Part shown: positions 17,061 to 26,900 of the stretch, in pieces
Layout: every line of letters starts with the position of its first letter
Position numbering within the stretch: position 1 is the first letter of the stretch
NCBI RefSeq assembly: GCF_047663525.1
Contig: NC_092606.1
Span: 6,756,501-6,820,500, forward strand
Direction of reading: 5' to 3'
DNA length: 64,000 nucleotides
Source of the DNA: Anas platyrhynchos
Lineage: Eukaryota; Chordata; Aves; Anseriformes; Anatidae
Position numbers and translations under genes: made by a program
The notes under the pieces: generated by a model
Database searches by the model: none
The model's input: only the letters and a program-made list of their open reading frames with translations
What the model was told of the DNA's origin: nothing

Positions 17061-19539
17061 TTTTTAAGGGACAAACGGGGAGTAGGGAGATGCTGGGAGA
17101 CCCCATGGGATGGGGGGGTGGGGGGGTACCTAAAAGGATAGAGGTGTGATTTGGGGATGGTGTTATTGGGATGGTGTTACTGGGGGGACAGTGGGGTTGG
17201 GGAAGGGGGGTCGGACAATTTTGGGGCTCCTCAGGAGCACCCCGTGTGCACGGTGGGATGGGGATGGGCCGGGAAGGGCCCGACGGCCCCATGAGACCCC
17301 ATAGGGAGGGCTGGGGGCTCCCTGTTGGCCCAGGGCTTGCGGTGAGGAGAATGCACGAATCACCCCAAAACCCGGCCCCAAAACGGGGCAGGTTCCTAAA
17401 ACCCTCTGTGGGGTTTGGGGGGGGCAGAAGGGGCAGGGCTGGGCTGCCGGCGGGCTCTGTTATAGGGTCGGGGCGGCTCGGGGCCGGGCTGGGGTCCTTC
17501 ATCCCCTTGGTGTCCCCACTGTGGGGGGGTTCGGGGCTCGGTGTCCCCGCTGCGGACCCCCAGGTCCCGGGGGTCCCATCCTCAGCGTCCTGATGGAGGC
17601 AGCCCCGCTCCCTACGGCACGGGGGGGTTACAGGAGCTGGCGGGGGGCTCCTGGGGCCAGAAGGTGGCCGGGTTTTAGGGCAGCGCTGCCGGGGCTTTGC
17701 CCGTGGTCCCCCCCACCTTGGTTTCCTGCCCCCTAAATGGGTTTTGTCCCCGCAGGGAGATGCGGCCTTGCCCCGATGAAGGGCTGCCCCCACAGCAGGG
17801 GTGCCGTGCCTGCTGGGCACCCCGCGTGCATCCTCAGCCCCCCCAAATTTATGTTGTGGGGGCGCAGTGCCTCCCCCTGAGCACCCTACAACCCGGGAGA
17901 CGGTAGCTGGGCTGCGACACGCTGCCTTAACCCTCTCCGTGGAGGAAATCCCCAAAAACCCCCCAAAACCCCCATCCCCAATTCCCCTGCCCTGATTTCG
18001 GCATGCCATACGGGGTCGCAGGCAAGCGGATGGGGCCGAGGGGGGGGGGGACAGAGCGGGACCCCCGCTCCTCGGCGTCCCCAAAGCCCTTCGCCTTCCT
18101 TCCCAGCTCGTGTCTTCTCCCGGCCAGGTGGCCCGCGGCTTATATAACGTGCTCAGCCCCGGAACAGCTCCTCCCGTTACACAACGGGCACCGCGCCCGG
18201 GGGGGGCCCCTGCTGCCTGCCCACCCCCCCTCTGGACCCCCCCCCTGCACCCCGTTACTGCCGCGGGGAGGCGAGCTGGTAGGGTCGGGATCGGTGCCGC
18301 AGCCCCCTGCTGCTCTGGGGGCTCAATATTTGCTGCTTTTATTATTTTATTATTATTTTATTGTTATTATCGTCGTGCCCCCCCCGGCTTGTCTGCTGTA
18401 GGGGCGGATGGGGTGAGGGTGCCCCCAGGGGGGTGTCCCCAGCCTGGGGGTGTCCTTAGGGAGGGCTGGGGGTGTCAGGATCCATCCCTGGCCCTGCTGG
18501 TGCCTCGCTGCTTCCCCCGAGCCCCCGCTGTTTAAGCACCCCCCCTTGGGGTGAAGGCTTTGGGGGCAGCGTGATGTGGGGTGCTGGGGGGCTCCTGGGA
18601 CAGGGGCTGGGTGAAATTTGGGGACTTTGGTGTCACCTGTGCTGTCCCATGCTGTGCCGTGACACCGGGGCTACCAAAACCCACGGATTTCGATGCTGCC
18701 TGCAGGACACCCTCCCTCACACATTTGTTGGTGTCCCCCCCCGCTAATAGGTTGCATTTTGGGGCTGGGAGCACACCCCAACCCCTCGCCTCCCTTTGGG
18801 GTCCTGGCTCCCCTGCAGAGCATCTCCCTACTCCTCGGAGGAGCCGCGACACCACCCGTCCCTCTCCACGCACCACCATCCCCCCATGCCCACCATCCCA
18901 TGGGGTCCTGCCCCTCTCCGTGCCCCCCCGGACCCCCCCGGTCCCATTTTTTGGCACTCCGGGAAGGAGCCCAGTTGCTTAGCAACTCTTTGGCTTCTCC
19001 GCCAGCCTCCTCAGCTATTTAAAACACGCAGCCACGCGCACACGCCGCGTACGCACGGGCAGCAGCGAGCCCTCGCCCGGCTCGCCAGCCCCCCGTTAGC
19101 CCTGACGGGGTGGTCCCGAATCCTTCGGGTCCATCCCGGTGTCCCCCCGGCTCTGGCCATGCTGGGTTTTGCTGCGGGATGGTGCGGGACATGGCTGGGG
19201 TGTCCCCAGGGATTGGGTTTTTGGGGTGCCCTTTGGGCACCCAGCGCCTTTCTGCTCCCCAAATTGTGGGGTCCCCGCGGGCTCAGGGCGGAGCTGACGG
19301 GCCGAGCCTTTGCAAGCTGCTCTCCTTCTGTTTTCTTTTTTTTTTTATTTTTATTTTTCCCCTTCTTGGAGGTCTGACTCATGGGTTTTGGCACCGGTCG
19401 GCCCAATTAAGAACAGCAACCCGAGACTTTTCCTCCTGCTGACTCCAGCCGGGTTTTCTGCCTTCGTGCAGCCAGGCGGAGGCCTTCTCCAGCCACCTTC
19501 AAGTAATTAGCAGCCTGTAACGAGGCTGGAAATGCTTAG

Positions 19540-19795
19540 GGTGGAGGATGAGGATGGGAATGGAGATGGATGGGGATGGGATGAGGATGAGGATGGAGAT
19601 GGAGGATGGGGATGGGGTTGGGGATGGAGGATGAGGATGGAGGATGAGGATGGAGGATGGAGGATGGGAATGGGATGGGATGGGATGGGATGGGATGGGA
19701 TGGGATGGGATGGGATGGGATGGGATGGGATGGGATGGGATGGGATGGGATGGGATGGGGATGGGATGGGTGGCGGATGAGGATGATGATGGAGC
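19540..19795 (+). repeat. TGGGA pentanucleotide satellite with degenerate flanks
   Basis: 19671-19759 is about 18 uninterrupted TGGGA units. The left flank is (GATGAG/GGATGGAG)n. Confidence 0.95.
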
Positions 19796-20844
19796 TGGAG
19801 GATGGTTTGTGGAGGATGGGGCTGGCCCCTCTCTCCGTTCCCCGGAGCAGGTGGGCTCTCCTCCTTCCAAACTGTGCCGTCTCGGCGCAAGCTGCCAGCA
19901 GCAGCTGAAAGCTTCAGCCCCCTGCTTCCTGGTGCTGCTTCCCTCCTGTAAACAAATGGGAGATTTTAAAGGGAAAACCGCTGCTCTTCGTCTAAAGGGC
20001 AGCCATCCCCTCGGGGGACCCCGCAGCAGCCGGAGCCTCCCCCGAGGGACTTTTGGCCTTTGGGGGGGCTCAGCACCGGCCTCAGGCCCTGGCCAGAGGC
20101 TCGCCGCCGTCGCCCCGTGTCTGGTGCAGCTGGATGCGGCCAGAATTAATTGAGCACCGGCCGGAGGCGGCTTTAATTAGCGCAGCAGCAAGGGGGAGGC
20201 CGGCTGGGTGGGGGGCACCTGGGGGGGTGCTTCCCTCCCCCCAGGAAGGGGGTGCCCGGCCCTGGGCACGAGTAGGGAGCTGGGTGGGGAAGGATTGGAG
20301 CAGGCAGCTGGGGAGAGGTGTGTTTGTGGGCAGGGAAAGCTAAAGGCCAAAGAGGTTTGGTGGAATAATGTTGATGGGGATGGGATGGGGGCGCAGCATC
20401 TCCAAACGTTTCCAGAAGCTGAACCCAGGCAGCAGAAAGCGCCTGTGAGGTGAAAACCCATTTTGATTTCCCACTCCCCAGCCCTAATGGTGGCTCTTGG
20501 AGTGCCAGCGGGGAGGATCGGGATCCCAAAACACGAGCACAAAGGGCTCAGCAAAAAGGGATGAGCTGGATTCACTCGGGAGTTCCCCCAGAGCTGCCCC
20601 CGAAGCCCTGGCACGGCGGGGCTGGGACCTCAGGCGGCTCGGTGGCACCGCAGTGGTTTGGGGACGGGTGGCAGCACTCGCCCCGAGACGCCTTCTGTCC
20701 CCCTCTGCAAGGCGGCCGGGGTCTGACTGCCAGCGCTTGATGATTTGTGGGTAATTACTGCAGATAATGAAATATTTAACCGTCGTGGTTAGAGCTGTGG
20801 AGAGCGCTGAGCCGGGCGGGGAGCCGCTGGCCTTCGGGCAGGGC

Positions 20845-21045
20845 TGATATTTGGGGAGGGGGATGGAGGCTGGGGACTGGGGATTGGGAACGAGGATGGG
20901 GATGAGGCTGGGGACTGGGGACAAGGATGGGGATGGAGGCTGGGGATTGGAGATGAGGATGATGAGGAGGTTGGGATAGGGCTGAGGATGTGTTTGGAGG
21001 CTCAGGATGAGGCTGGGGATGGGGTTGAGGATGGATTTGGAGGCT
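20845..21045 (+). repeat. Degenerate GGGGATGAGGCTGGGGACTGG repeat
   Basis: Roughly 200 bases of purine-rich units built from GGGGATGG, AGGCTGGGGA and TTGGA, with a 35-45 base higher-order period. Confidence 0.7.
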
Positions 21046-23710
21046 CCAGGCCATCCCCGCCGTGTTGCGTGGCCGATGACTGAATGCTGCGGAGCTGACA
21101 GCCCCCCTCCTGCAACGTGTCCCTTGCAGACAGGGTGTTTTTGGGGTATCTCCTCTAGGGACAAGGGGGCACAGACCCAGCCCACCCCTCCGGGGGCTCC
21201 TTCTGCCCCAGCACGCTGCGCTGTTGGCACCGGGGGTGCAGGGTTTGCTCCGTTTGCTTTTTTTTTTTGTGTGTGTGTGTCCATCCAGGGCTTTTGCTCG
21301 TGGCTCTGCTTCGCTATTTATAGCCGGGTGGTGTTTGTGGGTAGTTTTTTTTTTTTTTTTTCCTCTTCCTTTGTTTTCCTGCCTGTGCCTGTGCCGTCAC
21401 CGAGGCAGGATTGCTGTTATTAGCTATCATGGGGAATATTACTCACGGCGGAGCACTTCCCCTCCCTGCCACCCCCGGCCCCTTGTCCTCAGCTGCCTGG
21501 GGAAGGCTTTGAGCCAGCCGGGGGGGGCTGGCTGCGTGACACCCACCCGGGCACCCCACTGCTCCCCCCACCACCCCCCCGAGCCCTCCCGGGTACCCGC
21601 GAGCGGCCAGGACCCATCTGGGGACCACTGGGTCCCAGCCCCTCTCCCCCTGCCCCGCAGGGACCCTGCGGAGGGGACGGGGACACGGATGGGGACGTTG
21701 GACGTGGCTGCGGCGATCTTTGAGCAAATTGCTCGCCGATCGACCCGGGGGTGTTGCACAGAGTGAGGGCTCTGCTCTGCTTGCCTCCAGCTTCTTTTGC
21801 AGAAAACGGGAGGCTTGAGGATGAAATTAATTCCTGCTGGGGGAAGCAGGCAGAGGCTGCTGCTGCAGGAAGCATCCCCTCCTTCCCCCTCTCCATCACC
21901 CATGGATGAAACCTTCCAGCAGGGGAACATTTCCCATTTGGAAGCTTCCCCATCCCCACATTTTTGCCCTGATGAGGGAAAGGCAAAGATTTTGGGGAAG
22001 AGCAGCCCCGCAGCCGGGTTTCCTGCAGCATCTCCCACCCAGAGCCACGCGGGAGCTGGGCAGCTCCTTGCTGCAGGGCATCGCAGGCCTCGAAATGCGG
22101 GCACTGCCCTGCTTGCTGGAGCAACGATCCCAGCCCCTCCAAGGGCTTTAAAACCCAGAGGTGCCTCCTGCAGCTCCCTGTGCTGCTGGGGGTCCCCGCG
22201 TGGCTGGGGTCTGAGGGGACTCGGGCTGTGCAGAGCCCCCCCCTGCTGTGGAAACGCAGCCTGCTGGCTCCTGTTGGCGCGGTAATAACGGGGAAAAAAA
22301 TAGAAGGAAGAACGCCGTGTAATTAAGCAATCAGCTGCCGTCCTCGCCGGGCAGGGCTGTCAGGAGATAAATGACGCGTGGGGCAGCCGGGGGCAGCGGG
22401 GAAGCCGGGATGTTCCCGGGGCCCCCCGTGGCACGGCAGCTCTCCATGCTGAGCCCCTGTTTTTGGGGTGCTGGGGGCACCCCTGCCTGCCAAACGGACC
22501 CCATTGTGCCCGTTTCTTCTCCGTGGCTGCCCCAGGCAGGGCTCGGAGGCTCTGGAGGGGCGCAGACAGCAGAGCTTTGCCCTCAAACCCTGCTGCCCCG
22601 GCTCCGTCTGACCCCACACGGCTGTGGGTGAGGGCGTGCTGGCCGGGAGGTGACATCTCCATAGAAATCCTGCCGTAGCCGTGCTGCTTTCCGCGGGTTT
22701 CAGCCATGGGAATCAATAGGCTTTAATAATGCAGGAAGGTGCGCGGGGAGGACGGGGATGTTGGGCCCTGCTGCTGCTTTCACAGCCGTGCTGGAGGAAT
22801 CAGAGCTCTCCACCGGCTCCGCGTCGCGTCCCGAGCTGTGGGCAGATAATTTTACAGCCGGGGGCGCTGGGTGACCCGCTGGGTGTGCAGCCACGATGCC
22901 GGGATGTGGCAGGGCGTGCTCGTTCGCTCCTTTTCACTCCTTCTCTCCCAGCCCTTCCCCTCCTCGTCCAGCTCTCCCATCCCTGACTGTGCCATCTGAG
23001 CCCCTGGCGTGGCCGTGCCAAAGGGACTTGGCTCCCCTTCTCCCTGCCCTGCTTTTTTTTTTGGCGTGTGATGGCATCGACGCCCACGTGCCCAGGTTGG
23101 GTTCACGCTGCTGTCCTTGTCACCCCTGTGACAGGGTGTGCAGGCAGCGCCTGTCCTCAAAAAAGCCTCTCAGGCAGGGTGCTGCCAAGGGGAGCACCTC
23201 TGAGGTTCAGCCATATACACAAAGACACTTCTCCAAGTCCAAAATGAACGTGGGGGGAGCGTGTGTGCATGGGGGGTGCTCCGCCTGCACCTTTGGTCGT
23301 TTTCCTTTGGGTAGGGCTTTGTGGGAGAAGCGTTTGTGGGAATCCGAGGTGCAGCAGGGGGCTCGTGTGCTCAGGGGTGCTCCAGAGCTGCTGGGATCGG
23401 GGCTGTCACAACCTGCACAGACACCCAGTGGGGCAGTTTGCGCCTTTCTGGCTGATTTGGGATTTTTGGGATCTAAGCACGGTCGCAATTCTCCTTCCCC
23501 ACGGCTTGGGGACATCATCCAAAGCCCAGCACAGCGCTGTCCCCTCCGAGGGGCTATTTCTGGAGCCTCACAGCCCACAGCAGTGCCACTGAGCATCCAC
23601 CCAGCACCATCCCCAGCGCTGATGCACCTCTCTCTGAGATTTTGGGTCACAGCAGAAGGGAACGAAGCCAGGGCAAGGAACTGACCTGTGGCTCTTCCTC
23701 CCCCCCCCAG

Positions 23711-23744
23711 GTGCTGCGTGCCTCCAGGCCACCCCCCCAGCACC
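23711..23744 (+). other. SRRM3: SRRM3 exon 2 5'UTR part
   Basis: The acceptor after a run of eight C (AG at 23709-23710) leaves 34 untranslated bases before ACC ATG G. A second AG at 23739-23740 would leave only four, so the exact acceptor is uncertain. Confidence 0.6.
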
Positions 23745-23968
23745 ATGGCTCTCTACAACAACGGGGCCAACGCGCCCTCGCCGCAGGAAGCCTCCAACGG
23801 CTTCGCGCAGCCCGGCGCCTCGGGGACGTGGCACAAGGCCGAGGAGGAGGTGAGGCTGGCGGAGCCCAGCCTGGTGAAGAAGGCTCACCGCGAGATCCTG
23901 GACCACGAGCGCAAGCGGCGGGTGGAGCTCAAGTGCATGGAGCTGCAGGAGATGATGGAGGAGCAAGG
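23745..23968 (+). CDS. SRRM3: SRRM3 exon 2 (first coding)
   Basis: [11 protein letters not shown] to LQEMMEEQ plus two bases; donor GTGAGT. Strong Kozak ACCATGG. Confidence 0.95.
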
Positions 23969-26900
23969 GTGAGTGCTGGGTGCTTGGGGCTGGGTTGGGA
24001 TATCCCGCGGTTGGGCACCCCCGTTGGACACCTCCTGGCACCTCCTCCTGCCCCTTTTTCTCTCTAAACCACCCTGAAGTGGCAAACGTCCTCATTTGGG
24101 GAAAAAAAAATGTCTTTGGGTGGATTGGGCTGGTTTCTGCAGCACCTCACGGGGTCTTTTGGGATGAGAAAGGGCCAGTCTGTGCCTCACGGGTTGGGGA
24201 AATGAAGCAGAGCTGTGGCTGAGCCCCAGGTGAGGCCGGTCCAGTGCTTCGGTTTGTCCCTGCCTCCCCTTTCACCCTCCAGTTTTGGGGCTAAAGCCTG
24301 ACTGATGGAGCAAATTCTTCAGCGCACGCAGGGCGACGGGGACTGGCATCAGCTGCGGAGAGGGAAAATGGATTGAGGGAAGGCTTCGCCAAGGCTTTCA
24401 TTAAGAGCGCAGCCGTGACCTAGAATTAAATTGTCTCACACAGACTGGAATAATGATTACGCCTAATTTGTCGTTATGGAAATAAATAAGGCTGACCTGG
24501 CGCCTTGGGGAGCCCGGGTCCTCCTTTCGGGTTCCCGTGCCCTACGAGGAGCCTTACTATGAGTAGTAGTAGTAGTGCAGCGGGTAGTAGCGCTGTGGTG
24601 ATGGGTATTGTTGCTGCTGTAATTGTCTTTGCTGTTATTAAGGCTATTAATAACAGTGGGGACAGGGATCTGCCGAAATGATAATGTAATTACAGCAATA
24701 ATCTTGGCCGACCTGGTTCACCCCCCTCTGCGTGGGGGCTCTCCCGGGGGCTGCAGGGGAAGCTCCCCAGGGGTTTGTGCCTGGCCGTGGCCCCTGAGCC
24801 TCAGGGATTTGTCTCCAAGGGCAGAGACCCTGTGGGGTGAGGTGTCGTGACAGCAGGGGAGGTTTTTGGGGGATTTAAGTGCTCCCTGGTTCCCTTCAAC
24901 GCGGATGGATCCCGCCTGCTCTGGATCCGCCCGCTCCAGGCTGCCTGCGGGGTTACTTGCTGGCTGGTGCCTGGATTTCTTCTCTGGAAAAGGAGCGTCA
25001 GCAATTTCTGGTTCCTTCCCCACCCTGTTCTCTGTGTTAACAGCAAAAAATCCCTCTGACAGGGTTAGGAGCAGCCACTCTGCAGCCAAACCTCAGGCTC
25101 CCCTTGCTGCAGGGCTGGGGGGAGCCTTGGGGCAGGAACGCCTTTACGGGCAGGATGGAAGCAGATTTTGGGGACCTGCCAGCCCCTGTCCCTCTGCATG
25201 GCACGGCCAGATCCAGCCCTGGGGTGCTGCTGTCCTCCTGCCCGTGGCTCTGATGACAAATGCAGCCCTTGAGCCGTCTGCAGGCTGCTGGAAACGCCTC
25301 GTGGAGAGCTCTGAGAGCGTGGTGGGGCTGCTGGAGCAAGCGGGGAGAAAGGCAAGTCCCCAGAAAGAAAAGGAGAATTAAACGGCCCCTTGGTGGCCGT
25401 AAACTTGGCCACGGTCGCCTGTCCACCACCTCCAGCTTGATTTCATGTCCCCACTCCGATAGCACTGCCCACGTTAATACCCCACTGCAGCAAATCTTTG
25501 CCTGCTCGCCAGTGGCCCTGGGTGAGGTGCAGAGCTGCGTTTTGGGGGTGCTGCTTTGTTTTTAGGGCCCCCCAGCCCTGGCGTGCTGCAAGGCATAGGG
25601 AAGCAGCCAGGGCTGCCTGGTTCACTGCCCTCCTCCCGCTCAGCAGCCCTTGCCGGCTGGAGCATTAATGAGCCCGTTTCAGTGCAAATGAGCTCGTTAA
25701 TATTAATCCCCATCTCGTTCTGGCGGTGGCAGAGCTCTGCACCCCCCTCACCCTCCTGCAGGACGCAGCCCAGGTGCCATCCTGTGCCTCCCCCTCCCGG
25801 GGATGCTGCCGAGTTGCTCCACGTGGGCATTTCCAGCGCGGCACCGCTGGGTTTTGGGGTCAGGGATGCGCCCGGTGCCCTTGTGCCGCTGCGGGATGCG
25901 GCACAGGGCTGCCCGGCGCGGGCTGTCACCGATCCCTCCAGCGTCTCAGGGACAGCTGGAGCGCCGTGCTTTGCCGCGGCTGTTTGCAGATGCCAGGGAC
26001 AAAGTGATTAGTGTCTCTCGTTAATAACCCTGCAGTGGCCTGAGTCAGCGTTCGGCGCTAGTGCAGAGCTGGCTCGGCTGCGGGGCCGCGGCGCAGCGCG
26101 GGGATGAGCGAGGGGATGGAGGAGAATCCCAGCCCTGCTGGCTGCGAGGACAGCCTCGTGGTCATCCTCCTCCTGCACCTTCCTCATGGCCCCTTCGTCT
26201 GGAAGAAGGGGAAGTGGGGCTGAGAAGGGCAAGGAGGGTGGTGGCAGGGCTCCAAGTGGAGGGCCCTGCTGTCCTCCACCCCTCGATGGCCGTCCCAATG
26301 CCACCTCTCCTCCCCAGCCCCTCTGGCCACGCGCCAGTCCTGGAGGTACGGAGGTCATCAGCAGGGCCCTGCCCTGAGTGCCCTTCTGTTGGTCACCCTG
26401 CTCCTGTCCCAACCCTCGGGGCACGTGCAGCAGCCCCTGGAGGGCCCGCACAGCATCCCCGCCTGCCCTGACCACATCTCTGCCCATCCAGGTACTTGGA
26501 AGAGGAGATCCGGCAGAAAGTGGGGACCTTTCGGCAAATGCTGATGGAGAAGGAAGGCGTGCTCACCAGGGAGGACCAGCACGGGCGCCAAATGTAAGTG
26601 AGGCAGCTCCGGGTCGGCCCGTCTGTGTGTCCGACTCGTCTGTCACACGTTGTGCTGCTTGTCTGGGAGACATCCCGGGTGGCCACCAAGGATGGATGGA
26701 TGGATGGTTTGTTAGATGGTTGGTCGGTTAGCTAGTTAGATGGTTAGATGGTTGGTTGGTTGGTTAGATGGCTGGTTGGTTGGTTGGTTGGTTGGTTAGG
26801 TGGTTAGATGGTTGGTTGGTTACATGGTTAGATGGTTGATTGGTTAGAATATTGGTTGGTTGGTTAGATGGCTAGATGGTTAGATGGTTGGTTGGTTGGT

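Larger units (their letters stand above)
16540..23710 (+). other. SRRM3: SRRM3 intron 1 (putative)
   Basis: 7.2 kb. It begins with 550 bases of G-run sequence, followed by GC-rich sequence holding a TATATAA at 18141, an AT patch near 18330-18375, the TGGGA satellite at 19540-19790, and a degenerate GGGGATGAGGCTGG repeat at 20845-21045. Several short AT-rich islands carry homeodomain-like TAATTA/ATTAAT motifs. No coding exon was recognised. Confidence 0.55.

Noticed and set aside
17026-18084. 352-codon minus-strand open frame
   Set aside because: Lies in GC-rich SRRM3 intron 1 where stop codons are rare; Pro/Gly/Ser-rich, no domain, and it crosses G-run repeats.
20069-20089. RE1-like site CTCAGCACCGGCCTCAGGCCC
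   Set aside because: The left half is good but the right half has too many mismatches at canonical spacing.
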